The notes under the pieces: model-generated
Told to the model about the DNA's origin: nothing
Seen by the model: only the letters and a program-made list of their open reading frames with translations
The model's database searches: none
Source: [Anoxybacillus] calidus
GTDB lineage: Bacteria; Bacillota; Bacilli; Bacillales; Anoxybacillaceae
NCBI RefSeq assembly: GCF_013760845.1
Contig: NZ_JACDUU010000002.1
Location: forward strand, 310,001 to 374,000
Length of the DNA stretch: 64,000 bases
Reading direction: 5' to 3'
Made by a program: the position numbers and the translations under genes
In this document: positions 46,270-55,350 of the stretch, in pieces
How positions within the stretch are numbered: the stretch's first letter is position 1
Layout: each line of letters starts with the position of its first letter

Positions 46270-46304
46270 GAAAGGCAGAGTCCTATTTTTTGACTCTGCC
46301 TTTT
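46270..46304. terminator. Bidirectional terminator ccdC / yneK
   Basis: AAAGGCAGAGTC and GACTCTGCCTTT around a T-rich loop. Confidence 0.87.
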
Positions 46305-46321
46305 GTTATGAGGGAAAGCTG

Positions 46322-46756
46322 TCATTTTTTTTGCAAAAGATGTTCATATGGTGTAATATCAATATTTTTTTCTTTTAATGCTTTTAATAGAAATTTATGG
46401 TCGCGTTTTGGTGTGGCGATAATGTAGCCGCGAATCACTAAATCCTCTGTGATGTGCTCAGCCTTTTCTTTTAGCGCAAGTTCGCCGATTTTTCCGGCAA
46501 TTTTTTGTCTGGCGACATCACGAAACAATTCAGGTACTGGTTTCACTAAATCTTCAAGAAGCGCTTTTTCTTTGTCATGCCATAAGTGCCGTGTCTGTTC
46601 AATATAATAATCCTGCCAATCAAGTTCAGACTTTCCATCTTCTTTTGGTAGCCGCTTTAAAAATTTACGAAACATAAAAAATCCACCAATTGACATCATA
46701 ACGAGCAAAAAAACGACCCAAAACAAAATAAACCAAAGAAACCAACCACTTAACAT
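46322..46756 (-). CDS. yneK: DUF2621 membrane protein YneK
   Basis: 144 residues. One N-terminal helix (WFLWFILFWVVFLLVMMSIG) and a conserved soluble domain (ELDWQDYYIEQTRHLWHDKE; ARQKIAGKIGELALKEKA; ATPKRDHKFLLKALKEKNID). This is the PCP-reductase-like DUF2621 family of spore formers, function unknown. The position next to ccdC agrees with B. subtilis. Confidence 0.93.
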   Translation of the reverse strand: MLSGWFLWFILFWVVFLLVMMSIGGFFMFRKFLKRLPKEDGKSELDWQDYYIEQTRHLWHDKEKALLEDLVKPVPELFRDVARQKIAGKIGELALKEKAEHITEDLVIRGYIIATPKRDHKFLLKALKEKNIDITPYEHLLQKK

Positions 46757-47196
46757 CTCTACTCCACCTCTACAAAAACTTCCATAATTATCATTATGGA
46801 TGAAACGGATTTTTTTCGCAAGAAATGATGTTATTGGCTAATGATGTTGTGTAATAGAATGATTTTACAATCATAAATGGTTTCGACATACAACTATTTT
46901 AATACTCTCTACTACAAATGTTTATTTAATAGAATGTGAGGTCGATAAAGGATCAGGGATACTAGCATCATTTGGTTATCTATGTTTATTTAGGCTATTT
47001 TTTGAAATTTTAATATTGTTATAGAAATGTAACATAAATGTAAATAATAGCGCTTATCCCTTATTTATCAAGGGATTCACATGTTACTAGTATTGTCAAT
47101 GGAAAATCGAACCAGTGATATCCTCTAGTAAACATGTTATCTTGTTAATTGCCATGTTAAACGACGAAGCCAAAAAGCAACTATGAGGAGGATATT
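46757..47196. other. Intergenic region before the wall hydrolase
   Basis: 440 bp without a supportable gene. An inverted repeat ATCCCTT / AAGGGAT (47056-47076) lies about 120 bp before the hydrolase start; it has no T-run and may be an operator. GAGGAGGATATT is the ribosome binding site of the next gene. Confidence 0.6.
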
Positions 47197-47838
47197 ATGT
47201 TTAGGAGAATTTTTATTACACTCGCAGTAGTTTGCTGTATGGTCGTAGCGTTTACATCACCATCAGAAGGGCATGCCGCAATAACGTATACATATTACAA
47301 AGTTCAAAAAGGAGACTCATTGTATTTAATAGCGAAAAAATATAAAACGACTGTGGCTAAGTTAAAAGCAATAAATCATAAACGTAATGACATGGTTATT
47401 GTCGGTGAAAAATTAAAAGTTCCTCAAGTACAAGCTGTTAAATCGGCTACAAAGAAATCTGTAACCGCTGAGGAACGGAAATTGATGGCTCAGCTTGTCC
47501 ACGCAGAAACAGGTTATAGTGAGCCATTCGCCGGAAAGGTGGAAGTAGCGTTAGTCATTTTAAATCGCGTCAAACACCCATCATTTCCAAAAACCATTAA
47601 AGGTGTCATTTATCAAAAAACGAAATCTGGCTATGCATTTGTACCAGTGAAAACAGGAAAATTAACAAAGATTCAACCGACGAAACAAGATTGTGCCGCT
47701 GTAGATCGAGCGGTTGTATTACACCCAAATGATAAGCGTGGCTCATTGTATTTTTACAATCCGAAAATTACAAAAAACAAATGGATATTATCGAGACCAG
47801 TAACGATTCGGATTGGTAACCATGTTTTTGCCAAATAA
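47197..47838 (+). CDS. LysM plus SleB-type cell wall hydrolase
   Basis: 213 residues. Signal peptide (RIFITLAVVCCMVVAFTSPS, probable cleavage after GHA), a LysM domain ([20 protein letters not shown] to VGEKLKVPQ), then a Hydrolase_2 (SleB/CwlJ) domain: LMAQLVHAETGYSEPFAGKV with the catalytic Glu and VALVILNRVKHPSFPKTIKG, ending GNHVFAK. Comparable to B. subtilis YkvT. These lytic enzymes cut peptidoglycan or spore cortex. A hairpin terminator follows. Confidence 0.92.
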   Translation: MFRRIFITLAVVCCMVVAFTSPSEGHAAITYTYYKVQKGDSLYLIAKKYKTTVAKLKAINHKRNDMVIVGEKLKVPQVQAVKSATKKSVTAEERKLMAQLVHAETGYSEPFAGKVEVALVILNRVKHPSFPKTIKGVIYQKTKSGYAFVPVKTGKLTKIQPTKQDCAAVDRAVVLHPNDKRGSLYFYNPKITKNKWILSRPVTIRIGNHVFAK

Positions 47839-47901
47839 TAAATGGCTTTGTGTATGTCAGAAAGAGACTAACATGGCAAAAAGATTATTCTAGTTAAATT
47901 C

Positions 47902-47938
47902 AAAAGCACCGCATCTAAATGAAGATGTGGTGCTTTTT
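47902..47938 (+). terminator. Terminator after the wall hydrolase
   Basis: AAAAGCACCGCATCT and AGATGTGGTGCTTTT, then TT. Confidence 0.88.
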
Positions 47939-48142
47939 TGTAAGTAGATGATATTCAAGGAATTATGAAAATATTGTAAACTGAATAGCAGCAAACGGTT
48001 TATGGTGGGCTATTTAATGGATGTTGGTTGTCAATCCTTTTGACAGGAATGGTTGCTGTGGGATTATGGATGATATATAAACGAAGGCAGCAGGAAGAAA
48101 TTCGTTTAGGCTGGAAATGACTTAATTACTATCTTCTTCGAA

Positions 48143-48345
48143 CTATTCATTTTTTATTGAAAGTGAGGGTGAGAAGATTCGCTATGCCATTGAAGGATAC
48201 AAAAAATTTAAAATAATGGATCATAAAATGATCACCATTAATAATTCGGAACAGGATACAATTTTACTCTGTTTCACAATGATAAGATATGGCTTAGCAC
48301 ATGGCAATTATGTTTTTTGAAATGGTTGAAGAGAAAATACTAATT
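48143..48345 (+). pseudogene. Unidentified decayed ORF
   Basis: One frame reads EKIRYAIEGYKKFKIMDHKM, ITINNSEQDTILL, then a neighbouring frame continues FHNDKIWLSTWQL. It is a frameshifted remnant without start; the family is not recognised. Another open stretch at about 47988-48120 (ending MVAVGLWMIYKRRQQEEIRL) has no start and may also be a relic. Confidence 0.4.
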
Positions 48346-48365
48346 AACCGCTTGGAGGGATGTTA

Positions 48366-48500
48366 ATGGAATATTTGCTCGTTTTAGTCAGTTTCTTTAT
48401 TCTCTATGAACTTATAAAAACGAAAAATGAAGTTGCTGAATTAAATGAAGTGGTGAAAGAGCTGAAGGATCTATTATCAAGCATTGAAAAGCGCCGTTAA
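48366..48500 (+). CDS. 44-residue membrane miniprotein with coiled coil
   Basis: ATG after CTTGGAGGGATGTTA, a strong site at correct distance. One hydrophobic helix (YLLVLVSFFILYELI) and an amphipathic Leu/Glu/Lys helix (TKNEVAELNEVVKELKDLLS). The single-helix plus coiled-coil plan is common in small Bacillus membrane proteins; no family name can be given. The gene is intact in an otherwise decayed stretch. Confidence 0.65.
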   Translation: MEYLLVLVSFFILYELIKTKNEVAELNEVVKELKDLLSSIEKRR

Positions 48501-48535
48501 GTCCAAAGTAGATAAAGTAATCGGCTCGAAACCTC

Positions 48536-48808
48536 TCGAAACTTAGTAGTGAGAATGTGTTTGTTACAGACGCTTGGAGAGCCTACAAGACGTATGTTAA
48601 AGAAAAAGGGCTGGAACATTACCGAATTAAATCCGATGATGATAAACACGTCATTAAAGGCATCTATCATATTCAAAATGTCAATGGCTTCCACAGCCGT
48701 CTGAAACAATGGATGGACCGCTTCAAAGGAGTTGTAAGTAAATACCTTGAAAACTACTTCGATTGGTTCTTGTTCGTAGATAAACGAGGATATGAAACCA
48801 CAAAGTAG
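48536..48808 (+). pseudogene. IS1595/ISXO2-type transposase, C-terminal fragment
   Basis: Only the C-terminal third remains: VTDAWRAYKTYVKEKGLEHY, DKHVIKGIYHIQNVNGFHSR, LKQWMDRFKGVVSKYLENYF, DWFLFVDKRG. HIQNVNGFHSRLK with the final Glu/Asp region is typical of the ISXO2-like DDE transposases of the IS1595 family. No start, no N-terminus and no obvious terminal repeats are seen, so it is a relic. Confidence 0.75.
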
Positions 48809-48960
48809 AATATTAAAGACATGCTTTTATTTTCTTTCTTAAAATGAATGAATCTAATCGTTCATTGAGGAAATCTTCATTTAAAATTTCATAGTCAAAG
48901 AATAGCCAAGTTTGAGGGGGGCTAATTATAAATATTATAAATAACGTCTTACTTAGAAAT

Positions 48961-49731
48961 GTGGTTTCATTGTGTTTATTCGTGTCACTTATTATCTTGC
49001 TACAAACGAATAACTACCTATTTATGAGCATATGGGGATTTTGTGCTATTTTTCTTTTTGTTACTTCTGATAAGTTTATGAGATTATTTATTCTCACAAA
49101 TATATTATTTGGCATCGGATTCTTTATTTATTTGTATGTGACTTCTCATTGGATTTTAAATTTTCAATCAAGAGAATCGCATATATTTTTCAACAGGTTG
49201 TCGTTGCTTTTTATTCTGATTCCGTTATTCGCATTATCTCTCTTTTACAAATTTCCGTTCGTACGGTATTGGGAAAAACCACAATGGAACGAGTTCATTT
49301 ATTTCCCATTTATATGGTCAGGTTTTCACCAAACAAAAGTAAAATTTTTTCTTCTCATAGCATTAACAATCAACGTCTTTACCTTTATGCCATTTGCTAT
49401 TCGAAACGGATGGTCCTTAATCCAAGAAGTTTGGTTATTAACTATTATATTTTCAATTACAAACGCAGTGCTTGAAGAGGTAATTTGGAGAGGAACTCTT
49501 TTAAGTCGTTTTTCAGAGCAATTAGGTGAAAAATGGGCAGTTGTGATAACAAGTTTGGGATTTGGATTGCAGCATTATTCACTTGGATTCCCTTGGGGTA
49601 TTTGTATTGCTTTCTCTCTGGGAGGATTGTTTTATGGAGGAATTACTATCCAATCTAGAAGCATTATTCCTTCAATGATATGGCATATGGCTCTAAATAT
49701 CCTTATGGTTTTCAGTGGTTTAATATTTTGA
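48961..49731 (+). CDS. CPBP-family intramembrane protease
   Basis: 256 residues, about eight helices. The CPBP (type II CAAX protease-like, Abi) signature is intact: EEVIWRGTLLSRF (Glu-Glu-x3-Arg), then GFGLQHYSLGFPWGICIAF (His) and SMIWHMALNILMVF (His). Family members cleave membrane proteins or serve in bacteriocin immunity. The start is unsure: the GTG at 48961 has no ribosome binding site, while GAGGGGGG lies 41-48 bp upstream with only ATT or ATA codons in frame behind it. Confidence 0.83.
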   Translation: MVSLCLFVSLIILLQTNNYLFMSIWGFCAIFLFVTSDKFMRLFILTNILFGIGFFIYLYVTSHWILNFQSRESHIFFNRLSLLFILIPLFALSLFYKFPFVRYWEKPQWNEFIYFPFIWSGFHQTKVKFFLLIALTINVFTFMPFAIRNGWSLIQEVWLLTIIFSITNAVLEEVIWRGTLLSRFSEQLGEKWAVVITSLGFGLQHYSLGFPWGICIAFSLGGLFYGGITIQSRSIIPSMIWHMALNILMVFSGLIF

Positions 49732-49740
49732 AATAAAAGA

Positions 49741-49781
49741 TTGATAAAAAAGAGTTTTATATACGAACTCTTTTTTATCAA
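49741..49781. terminator. Terminator after the CPBP gene
   Basis: A 17-bp perfect stem (TTGATAAAAAAGAGTTT-type arm with its complement) around a short AT loop and a T-run. Confidence 0.85.
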
Positions 49782-49786
49782 AAATC

Positions 49787-49816
49787 AACATTATTCATTA
49801 ACGGAGCTATAGAAAT
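49787..49816. repeat. Partial GGCTCTGTTAAA-family repeat
   Basis: ATCAAAAATCAACATTATTC then ATTAACGGAGC, a degenerate complement of the family's end. Confidence 0.45.
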
Positions 49817-49859
49817 AAAGAATAGTTTTATAAACAATAAAAATATTATGTTAACAAAA

Positions 49860-49887
49860 AATAAAAATAGTGCTTTTTATGCACTAT
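49860..49887 (-). terminator. Terminator of cotM
   Basis: ATAGTGC and GCACTAT flank a 7-nt loop; on the minus strand a run of T/A follows. Confidence 0.75.
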
Positions 49888-49920
49888 AAGATTATGTTCT
49901 TCTATATGAATATTTTTTAC

Positions 49921-50304
49921 TTAATAACCTTCATGGCTGACCCGAATGTTTCTAACATTCTCTTTGCATTTGTCAATGGTATCTTTACTGATGCGGACTT
50001 CTAATATATCATTTTCAAAATATGCTCGAACGTCTCTATCTGTCAATGTAAAAGGCAGTTGAACACTCCTTTCTTTATAATCGTTATTTTGTTCGTATGC
50101 TTGAATAATCGCTGTGTTATTATGACATTTTACTTTAATTTGATTGACTGTGCAAAGAGGGAGGTTTGCCTCGATTATATAATGTTCCTCGGTTTCAAAA
50201 ACGTCAACTCGGAATATTGTTTCATCTAAATAATCGGTAAAAGGGTCGGCGAGCAAAATTTCTAGCCATTTCTCGAATTCATTTGGTTCTTTTTTACTTC
50301 CCAT
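49921..50304 (-). CDS. cotM: Spore coat protein CotM (small Hsp20-like)
   Basis: 127 residues of the alpha-crystallin/Hsp20 fold (IFRVDVFETEEHYIIEANLP, LPFTLTDRDVRAYFENDILE with the conserved V-x-A-x-x-x-N-G/D-I-L-x-V). Sequence alone says Hsp20-like; the place between yneK and sspP, as in B. subtilis, identifies CotM, an outer-coat protein made in the mother cell late in sporulation. Confidence 0.87.
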   Translation of the reverse strand: MGSKKEPNEFEKWLEILLADPFTDYLDETIFRVDVFETEEHYIIEANLPLCTVNQIKVKCHNNTAIIQAYEQNNDYKERSVQLPFTLTDRDVRAYFENDILEVRISKDTIDKCKENVRNIRVSHEGY

Positions 50305-50471
50305 TATAAAAACTCCCTCCGCATGATTGAAAAAGCTTTGCTATTAGCTATCATATGCGGAATGCTCTTACATGGTTCGCGGCGGGAGTCTTATTTTTTG
50401 AAGTCTGTCATATAGCATTTTTTCCGAGAAGTCTCCTGCCTCTAAATGGAGTGGAGGTGGGAGAGGTTCAT

Positions 50472-50618
50472 TTACATATCATGTCCAGAATTATGTTTCT
50501 GTCGAGTATGGTTATGGTTCTTCACTTTTTTTGAACCGCTTAACGGCTCAGGCTGTCCCGGATTATCGCCCTTTGGCGCGTTTTTACGTATATCCTTGCC
50601 GGTGTTTTTGTTTGACAT
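50472..50618 (-). CDS. sspP: Small acid-soluble spore protein P
   Basis: 48 residues: [51 protein letters not shown] at 50618 after GAAGGAGGGAATAATTCT. Minor forespore SASP; matches B. subtilis SspP in sequence and place. A longer open frame upstream has no ribosome binding site. Confidence 0.93.
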   Translation of the reverse strand: MSNKNTGKDIRKNAPKGDNPGQPEPLSGSKKVKNHNHTRQKHNSGHDM

Positions 50619-50739
50619 AGAATTATTCCCTCCTTCATTTATTAGAATGATGTATTTTAAAGGAATTATTCGTGTATAAATCTTCTTTTGATTTGAAACG
50701 ATATAAATGCGACATGCCACGATGAAGGAGTGAAAAACT

Positions 50740-51000
50740 GTGCCATATCATAAAGACAAACAACAGGCGTTTCAAGCGGCGCAACAAGGAACAATGGAAG
50801 CGAAAGAATGGTATGAGAATCTTGTACATGATCGTGCCGATTATGGAAGCCAATTGAAGCATTTAAAACAAGAAGTGAACGAAGCGTTTGAACAAATCAA
50901 TAACGCATTAGAAGTGGCTTCTGAAACACAACGGGCTCAGCTTGAACAATTTCGCAGCGATTTAGAGGCAATTGTCTCTGAAGTTAATCAAACTGAATAG
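50740..51000 (+). CDS. Helical hypothetical protein between sspP and sspO
   Basis: 86 residues, GTG after GAAGGAGTGAAAAACT. Almost wholly helical and Gln/Glu/Ala-rich ([40 protein letters not shown]), likely a coiled-coil dimer. No family recognised. It is oriented opposite to both SASP genes. A short palindromic repeat serves as its terminator. Confidence 0.65.
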   Translation: MPYHKDKQQAFQAAQQGTMEAKEWYENLVHDRADYGSQLKHLKQEVNEAFEQINNALEVASETQRAQLEQFRSDLEAIVSEVNQTE

Positions 51001-51015
51001 AGGTAAGAAGCAAAT

Positions 51016-51057
51016 GGCTGACCGATAAGTGTCTGACACTTTTCTTTTTGGTCAGCC
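51016..51057. repeat. Nested palindromic repeat, GGCTGAC family, copy 4 (short)
   Basis: GGCTGACCGATAAGTGTCTG, then ACACTTTTCTTTTTGGTCAGCC: outer and inner arms with no centre, followed by TTTTT. Works as a terminator for the helical protein gene. Confidence 0.85.
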
Positions 51058-51113
51058 TTTTTGTTGTTCCTTCTATGAACTTTAAAGCAGCGCTGGATGT
51101 CTAAACCGCTTGA

Positions 51114-51263
51114 TTATTGGTTCTTTTTTCTTTTTTTATTGTTTTGGCGTTGTTCTTCTGTGAGCGGCTCATTGGCAAATTCTTCGTTATAGCCTGCCCC
51201 CATTCCTTGTGCGCTTGCATCATTCATTCCAGGAATGACGTGATTTGCTTTACGTTTTGCCAT
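51114..51263 (-). CDS. sspO: Small acid-soluble spore protein O
   Basis: 49 residues ([49 protein letters not shown]), the pattern of SspO (formerly CotK). AGTAGGAGGTGATCAAT precedes ATG. Divergent from acnA as in B. subtilis. In B. subtilis sspO and sspP are one operon; here a gene of the opposite strand lies between them. Confidence 0.93.
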   Translation of the reverse strand: MAKRKANHVIPGMNDASAQGMGAGYNEEFANEPLTEEQRQNNKKRKKNQ

Positions 51264-51424
51264 ATTGATCACCTCCTACTTTTATTGTGTACCTTCATAA
51301 GAAAAATTTATCACTATTTATAAGAAAATTATGCTGGAACAATCTCATGATAATTATTTACATATGTAGAGCATTGTAATAAGATAAAAGCGTAGGAATT
51401 TTGTGGGTTTTGGGAGAATTCATT

Positions 51425-51461
51425 CTATTTTTTCGACTTTGTAGCGAAAAAATAGTATAGT
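51425..51461 (+). promoter_or_regulatory. acnA promoter with an 11-bp inverted repeat
   Basis: CTATTTTTTCG (51425-51435) and CGAAAAAATAG (51445-51455) are perfect complements 9 bp apart. A promoter of the form TCGACT (51433-51438), 17 bp, TATAGT (51456-51461) overlaps both arms. GAGGGGGTAATACAT then leads to the ATG. Aconitase of Bacillus is repressed by CcpC, CcpA and CodY; this repeat is not the usual CcpC site and may bind another regulator. Confidence 0.55.
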
Positions 51462-51483
51462 ATTAAATGAGGGGGTAATACAT

Positions 51484-54213
51484 ATGGCAAAACAAGATGT
51501 TTTTAAAGCGCGTGCCTCTTTTGAAGTAAACGGTAAAAAGTATAACTATTACCGTTTACAAGCTCTTGAAGAGGCTGGTATTGGAAAAATTTCACGTCTA
51601 CCATATTCTATTAAAGTATTACTTGAATCTGTATTGAGACAAGTAGACGGCCGTGTCATTACAAAAGAGCATGTTGAAAATCTTGCAAAATGGGGGACAG
51701 ATGAATTAAAAGATATTGATGTTCCTTTCAAACCATCACGCGTTATTTTGCAAGATTTTACTGGCGTTCCGGCTGTCGTTGACTTAGCGTCTATGCGTAA
51801 AGCAATGGCAGATATAGGCGGAGATCCATATAAAATTAACCCAGAAATTCCTGTCGATCTTGTTATTGACCACTCTGTTCAAGTTGATAAAGCGGGAACA
51901 GATGATGCGCTTGAGTACAACATGAACTTAGAATTTGAGCGCAACGCAGAGCGCTACAAGTTTTTAAACTGGGCACAGAAAGCGTTTAACAACTATCGTG
52001 CTGTACCTCCTGCAACAGGTATCGTTCACCAAGTAAACTTAGAATACTTGGCAAACGTTGTACATGCTGTTGAAGATGAAAATGGTGAGTATGAAGCGTT
52101 CCCAGATACGCTTGTTGGTACAGACTCCCATACAACAATGATTAACGGTATCGGTGTGCTTGGATGGGGTGTCGGCGGTATTGAAGCAGAAGCTGGTATG
52201 CTTGGACAACCTTCTTACTTCCCGGTACCTGAAGTCATCGGCGTGAAATTAACAGGTAAATTGCCGAACGGTACGACAGCAACTGACCTTGCGTTAAAAG
52301 TAACGCAAGTGCTTCGTAAAAAAGGTGTTGTCGGCAAGTTCGTTGAATTCTTTGGTCCAGGTGTGGCAACATTGCCTCTTGCAGACCGTGCAACGATTGC
52401 GAACATGGCTCCGGAGTATGGTGCGACATGTGGTTTCTTCCCGGTTGATGAAGAAGCGCTTGAATATTTACGTTTAACAGGTCGCGATGAGCATCATGTT
52501 CAAGTTGTTGAGGCATACTGCAAAGCGAATGGCTTGTTCTATACACCAGATGCGGAAGAGCCAATCTTTACAGATGTCGTAGAAATCAATCTTTCTGAGA
52601 TTGAACCAAATCTTTCAGGACCAAAACGTCCGCAAGACTTAATTCCGCTTTCTAAAATGAAAGCAGCATTCCGTGAAGCTGTAAAAGCTCCACAAGGAAA
52701 CCAAGGCTTCGGCTTAACGGAAGCAGATCTTGACAAACAAATCACTGTGAAGCTCTCCAGCGGAGAAGAAGTTACGATGAAAACAGGAGCAATTGCCATT
52801 GCCGCTATTACAAGCTGTACAAATACATCAAACCCATTTGTATTAATCAGTGCAGGCTTAGTGGCGAAAAAAGCGGTTGAAAAAGGTTTGCAAGTTCCAA
52901 AATACGTAAAAACATCATTAGCTCCTGGTTCAAAGGTTGTCACAGCATACTTACAAAATTCCGGCTTGCTTCCATATTTAGAGCAAATCGGCTTTAATAT
53001 TGTCGGTTACGGTTGTACGACATGTATAGGTAACTCAGGACCGTTAGCTCCTGAATTAGAAAAAGCAATCGCAGAGAATGATTTGCTTGTGACAAGCGTG
53101 CTTTCAGGTAACCGTAACTTCGAAGGACGCATTCACCCGCTTGTAAAAGGTAACTACTTAGCGTCACCACCGCTTGTTGTGGCATACGCTTTAGCGGGTA
53201 CAGTTGACATTGACTTATTAAATGAGCCAATCGGTAAGGACAAAGACGGTAATGACGTATACTTCAACGATATTTGGCCGTCAATGGATGAAGTAAAAGA
53301 AGTGGTGAAACAAACAGTAACACCTGAATTATTCCGTAAAGAATATGAGCGCGTGTTCGATGACAATCCTCGCTGGAATGCGATTAAAACGACAGATGAA
53401 CCGCTCTATCAGTGGGACGAAGATTCCACATACATTCAAAACCCGCCGTTCTTTGAAGGTTTATCTCCAGAAGCGGGCGAAGTTAAGCCGCTTAAAGGCT
53501 TGCGCGTAGTTGGAAAATTCGGTGATTCTGTAACAACAGACCATATCTCACCAGCAGGTTCTATCGGTGTGAACACACCAGCTGGTCAATATCTCATCTC
53601 TAAAGGTGTAGATCCAAAAGATTTCAACTCTTACGGTTCTCGCCGCGGTAACCATGAAGTGATGATGCGCGGTACATTCGCAAACATCCGTATCCGCAAC
53701 CAAATTGCACCAGGAACAGAAGGCGGCTATACAACATACTGGCCAACAGGAGAAGTGTTGTCTATTTACGATGCATGCATGAAATATAAACAAGAGGGCA
53801 CAGGTCTTGTTGTAATTGCAGGAAAAGACTACGGAATGGGAAGCTCACGCGACTGGGCAGCAAAAGGTACGTTCCTGCTTGGCATTAAGACAGTCATCGC
53901 AGAAAGCTTCGAGCGTATCCACCGTTCGAACCTTGTGCTCATGGGCGTGTTGCCATTGCAGTTTAAAGAAGGCGAAAACGCAGATACGCTTGGTTTAACT
54001 GGTAAGGAAGTATTCGAAGTGCACATTGACGAAAATGTAAAACCGCGTGATTATGTCAAAGTAACAGCGACAAACCCAGAAACAGGTGAAGTGAAAGAGT
54101 TTGAAGTATTAGTTCGCTTCGACAGCGAAGTGGAAATTGACTACTATCGCCATGGCGGTATTTTACAAATGGTATTGCGCGAAAAACTAAATACGGTAAC
54201 AAGAAAAGCGTAG
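51484..54213 (+). CDS. acnA: Aconitate hydratase
   Basis: 909 residues (CitB/AcnA). Isomerises citrate to isocitrate in the TCA cycle; the apoprotein is an iron-responsive RNA-binding protein. The [4Fe-4S] cysteines are in [13 protein letters not shown] and [13 protein letters not shown]. Other signatures: [39 protein letters not shown] and [16 protein letters not shown] with substrate-binding Ser/Arg. Full length and intact. Confidence 0.98.
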   Translation: MAKQDVFKARASFEVNGKKYNYYRLQALEEAGIGKISRLPYSIKVLLESVLRQVDGRVITKEHVENLAKWGTDELKDIDVPFKPSRVILQDFTGVPAVVDLASMRKAMADIGGDPYKINPEIPVDLVIDHSVQVDKAGTDDALEYNMNLEFERNAERYKFLNWAQKAFNNYRAVPPATGIVHQVNLEYLANVVHAVEDENGEYEAFPDTLVGTDSHTTMINGIGVLGWGVGGIEAEAGMLGQPSYFPVPEVIGVKLTGKLPNGTTATDLALKVTQVLRKKGVVGKFVEFFGPGVATLPLADRATIANMAPEYGATCGFFPVDEEALEYLRLTGRDEHHVQVVEAYCKANGLFYTPDAEEPIFTDVVEINLSEIEPNLSGPKRPQDLIPLSKMKAAFREAVKAPQGNQGFGLTEADLDKQITVKLSSGEEVTMKTGAIAIAAITSCTNTSNPFVLISAGLVAKKAVEKGLQVPKYVKTSLAPGSKVVTAYLQNSGLLPYLEQIGFNIVGYGCTTCIGNSGPLAPELEKAIAENDLLVTSVLSGNRNFEGRIHPLVKGNYLASPPLVVAYALAGTVDIDLLNEPIGKDKDGNDVYFNDIWPSMDEVKEVVKQTVTPELFRKEYERVFDDNPRWNAIKTTDEPLYQWDEDSTYIQNPPFFEGLSPEAGEVKPLKGLRVVGKFGDSVTTDHISPAGSIGVNTPAGQYLISKGVDPKDFNSYGSRRGNHEVMMRGTFANIRIRNQIAPGTEGGYTTYWPTGEVLSIYDACMKYKQEGTGLVVIAGKDYGMGSSRDWAAKGTFLLGIKTVIAESFERIHRSNLVLMGVLPLQFKEGENADTLGLTGKEVFEVHIDENVKPRDYVKVTATNPETGEVKEFEVLVRFDSEVEIDYYRHGGILQMVLREKLNTVTRKA

Positions 54214-54242
54214 TCGCCGCAATTAGCGCTCGTATAAAGAAT

Positions 54243-54270
54243 AAGCAGGCATGTTTTGACATGCCTGCTT
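54243..54270. terminator. Bidirectional terminator acnA / sspL
   Basis: AAGCAGGCATG and CATGCCTGCTT around a 6-nt loop; the stop codon of sspL touches it. Confidence 0.85.
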
Positions 54271-54406
54271 ATTTCGTGTTGCTTCGTTTCGCTTCGTTTT
54301 CTAATTCGCTTTTTGGATCAGGCGTAAATGTTGCATCTTGCCCAAATCCTTGTGGATTCACACCTGGAGCTTTTGTGCCGCGGTTTGTTCCACCGTTTTT
54401 CGCCAT
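54269..54406 (-). CDS. sspL: Small acid-soluble spore protein, SspL-like
   Basis: 45 residues: MAKNGGTNRGTKAPGVNPQG, FGQDATFTPDPKSELENEAK, RSNTK. The C-terminal DPKSELENEAKRSNTK corresponds to the DPKTELEERAKKSNTKR of B. subtilis SspL, a minor forespore SASP. CTGAGGTGAGTAAT precedes the ATG. The N-terminus is less conserved. Confidence 0.8.
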   Translation of the reverse strand: MAKNGGTNRGTKAPGVNPQGFGQDATFTPDPKSELENEAKRSNTK

Positions 54407-54505
54407 ATTACTCACCTCAGAAAATAGTGTTGCCTGATTAGAGAAAAATATGTTTTGTATAGTGAATTTTATTAAGCGAAACACTATTCATGAGGTGAAA
54501 AATCA

Positions 54506-54967
54506 ATGAATAAAACTCTAAGGACCGCATTGTTCACCATTGGACTAGCACAGTTTTTGAAAATACCAATGAAACAACTAAAAACGGGAAAATGGGATTG
54601 GAGCCTGTTTTTCGAAACAGGGGGAATGCCGAGTTCGCATTCAGCTGGAGTATCATCACTTGCCACGTACATTGCGCTTAAACGGGGAATTCGTACCATC
54701 GATTTTGCGCTTGCTACTTTGTTTGGCTTAATTGTCATGTATGATGCGCAAGGTGTTCGTCGCCAAGCAGGGGAGTTGGCGATTCAATTCAATAGTTTAG
54801 CTGAGGAAGTAAAAAAACTTGAAAACGATCCGAAACAACATGTATATGAGCGAAAGAAAGAACGAATTCGTGAACGGCTCGGGCATCAGCCGATTGAAGT
54901 CATTGGTGGAGCGCTGTTAGGGATATTGACTGGAGCGATCGCCTATTTCCTCGACCGAAAATTTTAA
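54506..54967 (+). CDS. yuiD: YuiD, divergent PAP2-family (DUF212) membrane protein
   Basis: 153 residues with three or four helices. The phosphatase-like motif GMPSSHSAGVSSLATYIALK is intact and EVIGGALLGILTGAIAYFLD follows; YuiD-type proteins are related to PAP2 phosphatases but of unknown substrate. GAGGTGAAAAATCA precedes the ATG. Divergent from sspL. Confidence 0.93.
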   Translation: MNKTLRTALFTIGLAQFLKIPMKQLKTGKWDWSLFFETGGMPSSHSAGVSSLATYIALKRGIRTIDFALATLFGLIVMYDAQGVRRQAGELAIQFNSLAEEVKKLENDPKQHVYERKKERIRERLGHQPIEVIGGALLGILTGAIAYFLDRKF

Positions 54968-55044
54968 GTTTATATAGCGATAACGGCGAAAATGCGTTAA
55001 GATGAGAAAGGGAGAGAAGACATTGTAAGAGCGGGGAATGACTA

Positions 55045-55320
55045 GTGAGACAAAAGAGACAGACTCTTGATGAATACATCGCTTTTTTAGAAAGTAAAGG
55101 GTTTCATTTTCGCGAGGATGCTCTTGGCTTTATACAATTCGGGAAACAGTATACGGGTGCGGAAGATGGTCTTGCTGCTATTGCACTTGAAATGACTTTA
55201 AAGGCACAAAAGCAATTCGATGGCAGTTTTTATATATCATTATTAGAGCAGCTGAAGCAGCAAAAAATAGCAACACGAAAACAGGCAATCGCATTTATGA
55301 AAGAAAAAGGATTATTATAA
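55045..55320 (+). CDS. Small cytosolic hypothetical protein (DUF6123-like?)
   Basis: 91 residues, GTG at 55045 after GCGGGGAATGACTA. Sequence TLDEYIAFLESKGFHFREDA, LGFIQFGKQYTGAEDGLAAI, LEQLKQQKIATRKQAIAFMK. It resembles short Bacillaceae proteins labelled DUF6123, though I cannot confirm this. Soluble, helical, no signal. Ends in the short palindromic repeat used as terminator. Confidence 0.7.
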   Translation: MRQKRQTLDEYIAFLESKGFHFREDALGFIQFGKQYTGAEDGLAAIALEMTLKAQKQFDGSFYISLLEQLKQQKIATRKQAIAFMKEKGLL

Positions 55321-55326
55321 GAAAAA

Positions 55327-55349
55327 GGCTGACCTATAAGTGTCAGCCT
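55327..55349. repeat. Nested palindromic repeat, GGCTGAC family, copy 5 (minimal)
   Basis: GGCTGACCTATAAGTGTCAGCC: only the outer arm and the ATAAGTGTC core remain, between two convergent genes. Confidence 0.8.
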
Positions 55350-55350
55350 C

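Noticed and set aside
47985-48120. Possible small membrane protein ending MIYKRRQQEEIRLGWK
   Set aside because: No start codon with a ribosome binding site follows the upstream stop; it may be a relic of a longer gene, but it cannot be supported as a gene.
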